Assembly: GCA_038496445.1 (NCBI GenBank)
Contig: JALMLS010000271.1
Coordinates: 62,001-126,000, forward strand
Length of the DNA stretch: 64,000 nucleotides
From: Trichosphaerium sp. ATCC 40318
Lineage: Eukaryota; Discosea; Flabellinia; Trichosidae
Direction: 5' to 3'
A program made the translations under genes and the position numbers. The notes under the pieces were generated by a model. The model saw only the letters and a list, made by a program, of their open reading frames with translations. It did no database searches and was not told where the DNA came from. This document shows positions 22,242-33,511 of this stretch, in pieces; position 1 is the stretch's first letter, and each line of letters begins with the position of its first letter.

Positions 22242-24050
22242 ATGAACGAATCAACAGCTACCTTATTCTTCGTTCTATTATCTTTATTTGCATGTACACT
22301 CTCTCAAGGTTATAACGCGTTGGCTTTCGGTAACAGTTTAAGAGATCCGATCAAAGGGTTTCAAATACGAGCACTAGATGACCCAACAATGGTTCTACAA
22401 AGTAATACAAGTTTTCCTCCAAAAACACACCTCAAGAGTTTTAAAGCTCACTTCATCTAGCGTGTACATACCCAGATGATTCTGATTTTAAGCCGTTTTC
22501 AATGACATATTTACCAGCAACAAATACACTGTACGGAAGAGGCTCTCAAACACTGTTTCAAATAGATCCACGCACGTGTGAAGTAAAGGTAACACTCTAA
22601 CTTTTGTTACCGTAAAAATGTTAATTACTTTTTAAGCATTCTTGCCCTCTTAGCATTCACTTTCAAGGCATTGCTGTGGACAAGGCAACGCAAGTATTGT
22701 ACGGCATTGATATTAGGGGTTTTGTTGGTGTGATTGATCCGAACGACTGCTCTTTTTGTCATCACTGTAAATTGGATACACCAGATCTTGAGTTTACTAC
22801 TGGAAGTGCGATTTTTTTGTATTTTAATGTTGTGTTTAAGTTCTAATCAATTCGTTTTGAAAACAGTTGAGATACTAGATGATACCTTGTATATTTCAGG
22901 AGATCCTCGTTTTGGTATAGCTCCATTAACAGGACCTATGGCTTGTATTGTTACTCAAACAATAGATTATCCTGAGGAACCAATAGTAACAGGTACAGTT
23001 TTTGTTGGATTTAGTAAATGGTTATATATTTGTGCACTAATGTTGTATTGTTTACTCATTATTTGTTACCTAGATATCACTGCAATATCAGATGATCAAA
23101 TCATTGGATATATTCGATCAGACACTATTGACTCAAGTGGCTATTCTTTGGATATCGGTACCTCAACGATAACTAGATTTACACCAGTATTGTCAGGTCG
23201 TGGCATTTCTGCACTATTTTTTGAAGGAACTTTGCCACCGCCACCTCCTCCAGATGATACAACAATGCCTCCTGTTGCACCGATCATTCCAACACCACCT
23301 CCAACAATAGCGCCTCAAGGTGGTGTGATTAATGCTTTTATCGTGGGGAAAGGAGAAACAATACCTGGATTTGATTATCGCTTGATTTCAGACACAACCA
23401 CTATTTTAGGATGTACGTTCTAATACTTTTTGATTATGCCATGATCCAACTAATGATCTCTTGATAGCATGTGATAACCTTGAATTTGAAACAGATCCGG
23501 TTGGATTGGAGTACAGCGCTGTACTTGATAAAGTGTTGTATGCAAACAAAAACCAAGAGATATTCTCCGTCAATCCTTACACTTGTGAAATTGTACGTAA
23601 TATTCTTGAAAGCTTACATTAGTTCTTATTCCTTTGTTCTAGGACACAAGATGTATCGTTAATGCAAGAGTATCAGGGTTAATGATAGAAAAAGACAGTG
23701 GTAGAATATTCATGGAGGCTATAGGCAGGAGCTCTTTTGAACTCGACTTAGAGAACTGCAAAGTAAATGTTGCATGCAGTGATAAGGAAATCTCTACTAT
23801 TAGTGGTACTTTTATTGATGGTGTTCTGTACCTTGGACGATTTTTATTTTTTGTCGTGGTTGCACCTGATTTTCTATCAATTGGATCGTGTTCACCACAA
23901 CGTATAATTAACATAGGAAGTTGCCAAATTGGCGGTAAGTCTAACACGTGTTTTTTTTTATTTTCATATTTATTTATTTTAGGTTTAACATCAATATCAC
24001 CAACAAATTTAATTGTTACTTGTGTAGCTGGAAATTATCTCTCCGTTTGA
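22242..24050 (+). pseudogene. S-family copy F, 3' truncated
   Basis: Starts MNESTATLFFVLLSLFACTL, then GFQIRALDDPTMVLQS. Module 1 (IDPRTCEVK, IAVDKATQVLYGIDIRG, VEILDDTLYISGDPRFGIAP, ITAISDDQIIGY), the linker with PPPPPPDDTTMPPVAP and module 2 (GFDYRLISDTTTILG, FSVNPYTCEIV, LMIEKDSGRIFMEA) are present. The intron between the SGRIF and DGVLYL blocks is missing: TISGTFIDGVLYLGRF is one exon, unlike other copies. The last exon stops after TSISPTNLIVTCVAGNYLSV, where the sequence switches to the minus-strand copy G, so the usual ISIDI to CVRRLSQ end is lost. The exon-2 acceptor is also doubtful. Probably non-functional or C-terminally shortened. Confidence 0.7.
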
Positions 24051-24051
24051 A

Positions 24052-25647
24052 AATCACGTGCAGCTGTAACTGTATTACCACCACTGTATAGAACACCATC
24101 AACAATAGCTCCTGTTCATTAAAGGGTTTGGTTAGTATAAACACGTGATAAGTTTTTTAAGCACGTGCCAGATGAAGCCAAAGTTGTTTCGTCATTGCAA
24201 TATGTTCTAAACTTACAAGTTTCAAAGTCCTCAAGTTCAATAACAAAAGTACTGATGCCACTCTGTCCGAATATCCTCCCACTTGCTTTATCTACTAGCA
24301 ATCCAAAAATGTTGGTACTGATGATGCACATGTTATCCTATTGCATAGAGTAGATAAGACTCAAATAATTAAAATATGACATACAATTTGACAAGTATAA
24401 GGATTGATTGAGAATATCCTTTGATTTCCGTTTATATACAATACTCTATCAAGTGCAGCACTGTATTCCATTGCGAAAGGATCTGTTACCAATTCAGGAA
24501 TATCACATGCTATCAATAGAATTAGTTGGATGTCAGAGATTCAAGTATCCTACTCCGTTCAATATCACCAAGTTCTGAAAGTATGCGAAAATCAAACCCT
24601 GGTACTCCAGGACCCTTTCCGGTGATTATAGTATCAATCACCCCACCCTGAGGAGCCATTGTCGGAGGTGGTGTTGGCATGGCCGGTGCAACAGGAGGCA
24701 TTGTTGTGTCTGGTTGTGATCCAAAGGTGAATGAAGCAAGCCCACCATCTCGCTGAGGCAACGATGTTGTAAAATCAGTTATCATTAAGTTAATAACATC
24801 CACAGATAACATTCCTTGTTGAAACGAAGTAGAAGCAATTATTTGGTTATCAGATATTGCTGCAATGTCTAGATAGAATGAGTAAGAAAAGAGCCTTAAA
24901 TCAATTAAAAAAAAAGCTGTTACAACCTTCTATGAATTTCGGTCCTCCGGGATAAGCCAAAGTTTGAGTTGCAGCGCAAGGCATTGGACCTGTTAAACTA
25001 AACACTCCAAAGGCAATATTACCAGCTATATATAGTGTATCTCCAATTATCTCGACTATTACAAACCATCAACCAAAATAGTTTACTATTAAAACTCACT
25101 TCCATAAGTAAATGGTCCAGTGTTTGAACGGTCCAGTTCACAAAAGTGACAAAATGAGCAGTCCGTCGTATCAATCTCGGCTATAAACCCGTTTTGTGTA
25201 AGACCATAGATTACTTGAGTATTCCTATCGATAGCTATACTAGCAAACCCAGAAATCAAAGGACAAGAGCGCTATCACAAATAACATCGGTTAATTAACC
25301 CAAAAAAAGTTGTTTATTGTTATCGTACTTTTATTACACACGTGTCTGGATTTATTTGAGATAACTCATTAACCGTTTTTACGAATAGTGTACGTGTTGA
25401 CGGTAAATAAGACATTGAAATTGGGTTATCAGTAAACGTTGTGCCGGAACAAGCTAGAATGACCTTAGAACTTAAAAAACTTTTGAAAAATTGCTGTACT
25501 GTTATGTACTGATAGTGGATCAGCCCTTTCCCGTATTTCAAACCCTCTATTATTGGTTGTGGTTATTATGAACGCATCAGATTCTTGCGCGAAGGTATAC
25601 GCGAAATACAAAGGTAACAGGTAGAGTAATAAAGCTTTTGGTTTCAT
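24052..25647 (-). pseudogene. S-family copy G, 3' truncated, tail to tail with F
   Basis: Starts MKPKALLLYLLPLYFAYTFA (signal peptide), then GFEIRERADPLSVHNS. Module 1: ACSGTTFTDNPISMSYLPST, INPDTCVIK, VIYGLTQNGFIAEIDTTDCS, IIGDTLYIAGNIAFG and IAAISDNQIIAS. The linker is a short variant (PDTTMPPVAPAMPTPPP). Module 2: GFDFRILSELGD, ACDIPELVTD, FSINPYTCQIV and LLVDKASGRIFGQ. It then breaks off inside the GAIVDGVLYSGGNTVTA block; the last exon and half of the previous one are absent. The breakpoint with F is at about 24048-24062. It is a diverged subtype. The encoded protein would lack the conserved C-terminus. Confidence 0.7.
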
Positions 25648-26237
25648 TTTGTAGTTATTAATTCACTTCTTCCACAAAAAAAAGTCAATAACGATTCTTT
25701 ATACCTCTGACCACCCCTCTTACAACCTTACTTATAGGCGTTGTTCGGAAGAAAATTTTTTTTATTACAAACACGTGGTAATCGCTAAAAAAAGAAAGTG
25801 CTTCTTTATCGAATGGTCGAAATAAAAACCAAAAACGCGCCGTCTTATACTAAGAAGAGTTTTTCCCTTTATGCATGAGCTCCCGGTAATTTCGTATTAA
25901 AATTTTGACACTTCAAAACGCACTATAATGTAGCCCAACAGTTGTTTCTACGCTCAACTAAACAGTTGAAACCCACCAAATATCAAACGATGATTACTGT
26001 GCGTTTATCACGTGCTACCTCACAAATTGCCTCCAAAATATAGAAAACTCTTCACTTATACTAGAAGTAAAGCGTGTAAAGTATTTACAAAAATGGAGAA
26101 AACAGAGGGTCACACGCGCATCTAAGTCAACAAAAGCAACGCTTGTAGTGTCAAATTTAATACGCAATTAACGATTCTCATATACTGAGTGGAATGAACA
26201 GTAACAAAACACCATCTAGGCAAGTCATCGGTTTTAT
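25648..26237. other. Flank of G and outer part of an inverted duplication arm
   Basis: From about 25780 the sequence is the inverted counterpart of about 47560-47945 (shared blocks include AAAGAAAGTGCTTC and the CACGTG at 26009 against 47715). No gene seen. Confidence 0.6.
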
Positions 26238-28130
26238 CTACAACAGTTCCCAACCATTTCCTTCAACAAGTGCCATACTTGACATCATATACTTTAATCT
26301 GTCGTTCTCGTATTCTAGCTGTTCACAACGTGTTACTAATTGCTGTAAGTCAATCATGTCTTCATTTCCTAGAACAAAGAATTGATACAAAACAGATTAA
26401 TGAGGTAAATGAACGCACTTGGATTTACACTGTAATCGTAAAAAGGTGGATATGCCACGAAAAATAGATTTTGGTTGTAGACGGTAGACTCATTTGTTGA
26501 GAAATCGGTCGGGCTTTGTATTTCTGATGTTTGGAATGTTGTATTGTTGTTATCCAATTCAGGATCAAACCAAATTGTATCACACGCATCAGAGGTGTCC
26601 ATATTATCAACGTGATATACATATTTGTTATTGGTAGACTCAACTACATGCGAAAAGCCTAGGGCAAAGTGAGAACGTGAGTAAGTTACAACAACAAAAA
26701 AGATCTCAAATAAAAACTTATCGAATAATTAACTTATTCATACCTGTTGCTTTGTGTTGGCACACATCCGAATAATCTGAAGGACAATACGGTTTATCCA
26801 TGTCAGGTGCTCGCGGATGGAATATAACAAACTCATACATCCTTACTTGACCAAACATACAGCTCTTGAATTTCCGTCTTTTTTTCTAAACAAGGATTTT
26901 CAGTTTTTCGTAACTCTTTTACAAACTTACCCTTAAAGTAGATCGTATACAATAGTCGTAAGCGTTTCTTATTACTGATTTCTTATTCTTTCCATAATTT
27001 AAAAATGATTCAACACTTTGATTGTCGAGATAAACAAGCCATCCTGCCATTGTCTCACCATTATCAAAATACACCTATTTAAAAAACAACCTTTAAAAAA
27101 GAACTCAATGATTTCAGTTTTTTTTATGTTTTGCGACATTTCTACATAAAAATGCTACAAGAGCTCATCTACATTCATACGTACATTACATGGTCTCGAA
27201 AGAGATACATTTTGTAGGCAAATGGTGAGGAAGTGTTGTAATAGAGTCATGGCTTTGGGATTTTTAAGTAACTGTAACTTCCTAAAAAAGGATACTCAAC
27301 CAAATGCTGACGTAGTTACATAACTTGTAATGATAATATACCTGGTTAACTCAAGGTACAAAACTGCATAAAGGAAAAAAACGTGGGTACCGCAAAATAG
27401 TAGACGGAAGATACCAACCAACCGTTTAAATACTCAGTATCATTTGTATTCAGGTTTGGTATCCTTCTAATCATTTTAAATCATCGGAGATTTTCTTATT
27501 TAATTGTCCGAGTCAACTTTTGGAGAGAAAACGAAGAAACATACAGCTTTGCCAGTTTTGTAAGAGTTCTAGTGAACTCAAAACATGACGGTTTTTGCGT
27601 TGCGGTAACACTTCCACAATTCATTGAATCATGCCTGTTCACGCTTTCACATTTCTGTTCAACTTATATGGAACGCAGTTATCACTGCGATAAAACGAAG
27701 TTAAATTAACATTACAAACAAAAACAGACGTCCTCCTCGTTAGGCATTGTATTTGCTTGTAGGATAACAGTTCCCATTGTGATGCTTGGTGAGAACTTTC
27801 CAACTATCTTTAGATGCCCTGGTGGCGGTCCCTGAGCCAGTATAATACTCTAAGGTGTTAACCTCATTAATAAAACTTAAAACTATCAGTACAAACTTTC
27901 ACGTGCGTAAAGCGTTTGTTTATCACTATCGGTGGCGCATTGTTTACATCTCATTACAGATTTTGGTAATGGGAGTTTTGTACAATAATATACGGGGTCT
28001 GCAGATATACACATGGTCTGTCGATCTCTCAGGCATACACAAAGGGCATCATTTTTTGTTGATAATGGCGCAAACCAGAAGCTAACTTCTTTAGACAATT
28101 CTTGTTGTTTGATACACACAGTATGCCATA
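25780..28130 (-). repeat. Inverted segmental duplication, arm 1
   Basis: Contains P1 and both its flanks. It is similar, in reverse orientation, to about 45540-47945 with P3. Conserved order and non-coding similarity show duplication of a segment of more than 2 kb rather than of a transcript. Confidence 0.75.
26238..27250 (-). CDS. P-family protein, copy P1 (unknown function, C-terminal coiled coil)
   Basis: Five exons: 27185-27250 (MTLLQHFLTICLQNVSLSRP), 27074 to about 26935 (VYFDNGETMAGWLVYLDNQ and RNAYDYCIRSTLR), then KKRRKFKSCMFGQVRMYEF with VIFHPRAPDMDKPY, then GFSHVVESTN through DTIWFDPELDNNN, and a last exon with DMIDLQQLVTRCEQLEYEN to GWELL. The final intron starts GTGTAAAT. About 240 residues. 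The middle is basic and positively charged, followed by an acidic Asn-rich region and a leucine-heptad C-terminus that may dimerise. That arrangement resembles a DNA- or RNA-binding protein, but I recognise no known domain. Near-identical relatives are P2 and P3, with a diverged P4. It lies in a large inverted duplication. Confidence 0.65.
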
Positions 28131-28444
28131 AAAACTAAATTGCGCTTCCCATTAGAGCTGACGTACGTTGTGTAGATGCATAGCAGGTGAATAACACAAA
28201 TCCCCATATAATATTGATTTGGTAATGCACTGATTGGTTAAGTTTGACTACCAAAACGTTTTAGAAGAATATGAACGATTCATAGTGTCTGTTGTATATA
28301 GTTCTCTTTAATGTTCCCCATTTGCTCTAGCAAAGACACTACTCCTAAAATATATATGTGAAGCACAAAGAGCTACACTACCTGTGAGAGGTAAATTCCA
28401 CGTGACTTTTGCAATAAAAATGTTGTACTGTGCAACCGATTTTA
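27251..28444. other. Upstream flank of P1, part of inverted duplication
   Basis: 27400-28130 is matched in inverse orientation at about 45540-46280 (shared blocks include GTTCCCATTGTGATGCTTGG and TTTCACGTGCG/TTTCACATGCG). The open frames inside (27855-28085; minus frames at 45531-45806) are similar but carry gaps, so I do not call a gene. Confidence 0.5.
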
Positions 28445-29410
28445 TTATACTTTTTTACCATTTACATAGTTATCACAACTTAACAACTCACCACTGATTT
28501 CCCAAATCTTATACTTTCCTTCTCGTTTACCATTCACATAAAAACCCTTGATTTTTAATACACCATTAAAATGCCACTTCCTGTACATTCCTTCTCGTTT
28601 GCCATTCACATATTGACAAGTCTCTAACTTCCTACCATCATGACCCCATCGGGTATGTTCTCCTTCTCTTACACCGTTTACATAAAAACAGATCTCCAAC
28701 AGCTGACCATTATCATGCCAGTGCCTGTACTTTCCATCAATCTTACCATTGGTATTATTAAACTTCTTCAACAACTGGCCACTATCATTCCAACACTTGT
28801 ACTCTCCTTCTCGTTTACCATTAACAAAATTAGCTCGTCTCCACAGTATGCCAGCATGATTCCAACTCTCACAAAGTCCTGTACGCTGACCATCAATGTA
28901 ATAAAGTCTCTCACTCATCTGACCGTTAGGATGCCACCTGTTAGCCTCTCCTTCAATTTTACCTTTGACATATTGACAACGCTCTATTAATTGGCCGTTT
29001 TCATACCATTGCTTGTATTCTCCTTCACGCTCACCATTGACATATTGACATTGCTCTACAATCTGACCATTGGTATACCAACGTTTGTACTCTCCTCCTC
29101 TCTTATCGTTCACATACATACATGTCTCTAAAATCTGGCCTTCTTCATACCAACGTTTGTACTCTCCATGACGTTTTCCATGTCTCCAGTGTTGTTCACA
29201 TAAAATTATTGAACTCATCTCATTGATATGTCTTTGTTTAATCCATTTGCCATGTTTTTTTATCTCATTATCAAACCTTGTACTAGTAGCTGCCTGTTTT
29301 GATAATATTGGCCACTTGTAAGACAACGTGTTGTCTAAATCCATAATATCGAGCTGTAACTCAAAAGGAAGATTTAAAAGACAGTAGTTAACCATATTAT
29401 CGTTAAACAT
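28445..29410 (-). CDS. F-box-like protein with MORN-type (YwqK-like) repeats
   Basis: Single-exon ORF of 321 residues. Residues 10-50 (LLNLPFELQLDIMD and following) resemble an F-box. From about residue 70 there are about eleven repeats of 23 residues with the core GKREGEYKRWY.NGQ..E.CQYVN, the MORN_2 / YwqK-antitoxin-like repeat. Such proteins are common in giant DNA viruses of amoebae and in some protists; MORN repeats mediate membrane or protein contacts. The combination with an F-box suggests a ubiquitin-ligase adaptor, which is inference. No intron, unlike most neighbours. A broken paralogue lies at 48248-48560. Confidence 0.78.
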   Translation of the reverse strand: MFNDNMVNYCLLNLPFELQLDIMDLDNTLSYKWPILSKQAATSTRFDNEIKKHGKWIKQRHINEMSSIILCEQHWRHGKRHGEYKRWYEEGQILETCMYVNDKRGGEYKRWYTNGQIVEQCQYVNGEREGEYKQWYENGQLIERCQYVKGKIEGEANRWHPNGQMSERLYYIDGQRTGLCESWNHAGILWRRANFVNGKREGEYKCWNDSGQLLKKFNNTNGKIDGKYRHWHDNGQLLEICFYVNGVREGEHTRWGHDGRKLETCQYVNGKREGMYRKWHFNGVLKIKGFYVNGKREGKYKIWEISGELLSCDNYVNGKKV

Positions 29411-30883
29411 CCCTGAAAATATCCTTAGTGAACTGACAATGTAACTTACGTTATATGGTTTTTAGTCGGGTATTTAAAGTCAATCAAAATCAAGTTGTCA
29501 TTACAAACCCACCAAGTCATGGCACATAACAACTTTGGTAAGCTTACCAGGTGGTTGTAAGGCGATTATTTGGAGTATGTCATTACACTTCGATCTTGAA
29601 CGTGGCACTCATTTGTGGGAACAAATTTCGGAGCCTGATCGGGCAAGCTGAGATGGCGCTACGGCTTGTTTGAAAAAAAAAATTACCCTCGAGTCTTTGC
29701 GCCACATCTGCGCTTGATTTTCTTTTCCAGTATTACAATGCAACGTGAAAAAGTGCTAAAACGAGTAATTCCACGATCAACTTTAAGTGCGCATTAAAGC
29801 GTAAAAAGGGAAAATCGTTTAGTTGCACGTTTGACGAACAAAATATCGCCAAAACGGTTCTCACACGTATAAACAGGTTGCACAACGCTTTGTAAGCATT
29901 TCAAAGTGTGCATTATCCATATTTGAGTATTATTAGTGGATATTTCTGTGAACTCTATCCCACAATTTATTTTTTGGATATTATGTTGTGCATAAAAGTA
30001 TTGTTGGATTTCCATATTAATGTGAAAGAGATCGAGGTTTCTTTCATAAAAAAACAACGGCTGTACAATGAGTATGATATAATAGAGTACACACAAGAAG
30101 GCAATTTTATCTTCCAACACATCGTGACTTGATGTAAGAGTTGGGTAGCAAGGTCTAGTGCACAGTGTATTCTAGTATCCGTCTCATTGAGGTGGGCTGC
30201 CATCGAAATTGGCTCAAGGCTTTGATGTAGAAGATCAAGCTTTGGCTGCCATTGGACTTGGCCTCCAGGAGCTTGCTTCCTAAGGGCCCTCAACTGCTAT
30301 CTTCGGGTTCTACAACTGATGATTAAGGTAGTTGCGTTGCTTTTTTGTAACATATTCTACACTGTTCGTGGCGATAGTCGCTCATGTTTTTCTAGTAGTT
30401 ACAGTTGTTGTAACTGTGTTTTTTCAGTAATTGTACTGAGAAGGACTCTGTATTCTGCCATCAGCCTCTAGTACTGTTGTTTTTAAGTACAATAAATGAG
30501 TATTGCTTACATCATTGTTGCCGAAAACTCTCCTTGCCACTAGGTCTATCTATTATATATTAAATATATTAGCATATATTTCGCTATATAGCGTTACATC
30601 TCGGACTCACGGAGCCCGTTGAGTCTCAGGTCATAAACTGAATACTGAACATACATTGTGAATGTAAGAATGCTACCTCCTGCTGCAGAAGGCGGGAGTG
30701 CTACCTCGTAGACTAAAGAGTTACAAGTTGGTTCACCCCATTAGTACTATGTACTAGCAAAATTACATCGCTAGATGCTGATATGCATATACAGTCTCAG
30801 AGTCCGTATTAATACTCTGAGCATTCAATGAAGCCACGCTACTTCACGCGACGAACGGAAATTTTCAATCAAAAAAATTTACT
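29411..30883. other. Large intergenic region, nothing firm
   Basis: Minus frames at 29794-30120 and 29967-30293 have no family support. 30590-30860 is a more GC-rich stretch with several short GAGTCT/AGACTC words; I could not show it to be a mobile element. No exon recognised. Confidence 0.4.
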
Positions 30884-32851
30884 ATGCACGCATCAGCAGG
30901 GTTTATAGTTATTGTTCTATCTTCTTTGTTTACGCATACACTCTCCCAAGGTACTGACGCGATAGCAATTGGTAGGGATTTCGAGCAGAGGCCCAATGGG
31001 TTTCAAATACGAGCACTAGATGATCCAACAATGGTTCTACGAAGTAATATGCATAAAAAACACATGCTGGACTATTTTAGCTAAATCACTTCATTTAGCG
31101 TGTTCATACGGTGATAGTGATTTTACGCCTATTTCATTGTCATATTTACCATCAGAAGGCTTACTAATAGGAAGAGGTTTTAGCACATTGTTTCAAGTAA
31201 ATCCACGCACGTGCGAAACAGTATGCTTCTTTTGGTTATTAATATTGCCATAATAATTGTTGTAGACTTCTTGTCTGATTAGTTCTCTCATTCAGTACAT
31301 TGCTGTGGATAAGGCAACGCAAACTCTATACGGTATTACAGAACTAGGTTTTGTTGCCGTGATTGATCCGAATGACTGCTCTTTTTGTCACTATTGTAAA
31401 GTGGACACAACAGATTTATTTCGAACAACTGGAAGTGCGTTTGTCCTTTGTTCTAATCCATTTATTTTGAAATCATAGTTGAGATAGTTGGTGATACCTT
31501 GTACATATCTGGAACTGCGAAATTTGGTATAGCACCATTGTCAGGACCTATGGCTTGTGTTGTTACTCAAACATCAGACTTTGAAACCTTAGCTATTCCA
31601 ACAGGTACAATTTTTTTTGCCGGCCTCAGAAATTATTTACTTCGTCCACGTGTTACCTAGCTTATGTTGCCTAGACCTTACTGCAATATCAGATAATCAA
31701 ATTCTTGGCGCATATAATTTATTTAGCACTTTTTACACTTTTGATATTATGACCTCAATGATAACTACGCTCACAACAACTTTACCCTCTACGGGAACTG
31801 GCTTTTCTGCACTATTTTTTGAAGGAACTTTGCCACCGCCACCTCCTCCAGATGAAACAACAATGCCTCCTGTAATGCCAACGCCACCTCCAACACAAGC
31901 GCCTCAAGGAGGTGTGATTGATACTTTGATCGCTGCAAAAGGGGATACAATACCAGGATTTGATTATCGCTCACTTTCAGACACAACCACTATTTTAGGA
32001 TGTACGAATATACTTCGATTAAATCATGATCCAACTAATGATCTTTTGATAGCATGTGATAATCCTGAATTGGAAACAGATCCGGTTGGATTGGCATATA
32101 GCGCTGTGTATGATAGAGTGCTGTACTTGAACAAAAACCAAAAGATATTCTCTGTTAATCCTTACACTTGTGAAATTGTACGTCATATTCTTAGCAGGAT
32201 ACATTAGTTCTTATCCCTTTGTTTTAGGACAAAACATGTTTTGTTACTATAACATTATCTGGATTGATGATAGACAAAGACAGTGGAAGAATATTCGTAC
32301 CCGTAGAGGGCATAGAAACTTATAATTATGAACTTGACTTAGACAACTGTAAATTTAGCATTTTTTGCGCTGATAAACCTCGCTTTGCTAGTGGCGGTAC
32401 ATTACATAAATGCTGCATAATTGTATATACTTTGCTAACCTATTTTAACAGGAGAAATTCTTGATGGTGTCTTGTACCTTGGTGGGTCTGGTAGCAATGC
32501 TTTTATACTGGTTATACCTGATTTTATATCTGGATCTTGTCAGTTGTCACGCTCAATTCGCGTAGGTTGTACAATTGGTGGTAAGTCCTACAGATTTGTT
32601 AACATTATTGGTAAAGTACAGTCACATTTATCCTGTGTTTAGGTTTAACAGCAATATCACCAACCACTTTAATTGCTTCGTGTACAGATGGGAGTTACCA
32701 CTCTGTAGATGTCACCACTGATGAAGTTACAACCTTTGATATTGATGCTCCGACTAGCCTTGGTATATCTGCTTTTAATTTCAATCCTCCAGCCCCAGCG
32801 TTTGTTGATAGAGAACGTTGTGTAAGGCGATTGTCACAATCATTTATGTAA
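30884..32851 (+). CDS. S-family secreted two-module protein, copy H
   Basis: Start MHASAGFIVIVLSSLFTHTL (signal peptide). Module 1: GFQIRALDDPTMVLRS, LHLACSYGDSDFTPISLSYL, VNPRTCETV, IAVDKATQTLYGITELGF, IVGDTLYISGTAKFGIAP and LTAISDNQILGAYN. Linker PPPPPPDETTMPPVMPTPPP. Module 2: GFDYRSLSDTTTILG, CDNPELETDPVGLAYSA, FSVNPYTCEIV, LMIDKDSGRIFVPVEG, EILDGVLYLGGSG, TAISPTTLIASCTDGSYHSV and FVDRERCVRRLSQSFM. All exons appear joinable in frame. Closest to copies E and F by linker and block sequence. It stands alone between large intergenic gaps. Confidence 0.8.
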
Positions 32852-33511
32852 CCAATAGAAACACCAATAACCAATAATTTTTATTTCTGCTATACCTGTC
32901 TGGATCAGTGAAAGCGCTACAGTTTGTGTACCGTCTTTGTGCTAAATTTTACCTGCGTCCGCGGTGTAAACTACCTAACCCATATCACGATTTAGCACTA
33001 GCGTTGAGGTACATGAAAAGTTGTGGCACGTGAACTGCTGCTTGTCTGAAACAGTTGTAGAACATACCTTTCCAGAACACGCTTCAGCACATATCATTCG
33101 CAATAGAGTGGCTCAAAGGAGACTTTCCTAAAATGACAAGAAGTCAAATGGCGTTGTGATTATATTTTTTTATGCTACTTCTACAGCGAAACAAACAATA
33201 CAAACAAATGATAACACCTGTTTTTCAGATATTATTGTTAGTTGACGTAATCTACCTAATGCAAAAATAGCTCTAAACCCAAACTTGAAACACTGCCATA
33301 TTGAATTAGACAAGTGATTTTATTTGTTTAGGCTTCTTTGACAGAGTATGAATATCCGACGAAGGTTTAGCATCTGGGGGATGTAGTTACACAACATTAA
33401 AACTTAAGTGTTTGACAATCATTCGTGCTACTATTGCAGTTGAACCATAGTACCAAAGTTTGGTGGAGAATGTTAATATGTATTTTGTCTTACAGTTGTT
33501 GTTTACATGTA
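32852..33511. other. Intergenic between convergent copies H and I
   Basis: No exon recognised; one CACGTG near 33028. Confidence 0.5.

Noticed and set aside
27855-28085. ORF similar to a frame at 45531-45806
   Set aside because: Similarity is explained by the inverted segmental duplication; gaps change frame, so coding is not supported.
29967-30293. Minus-strand ORF of 108 codons
   Set aside because: No family, no paralogue, no splice context.
30590-30860. Second SINE or MITE
   Set aside because: Only loose GAGTCT/AGACTC words; no target duplication, no proper B-box and no second copy seen.
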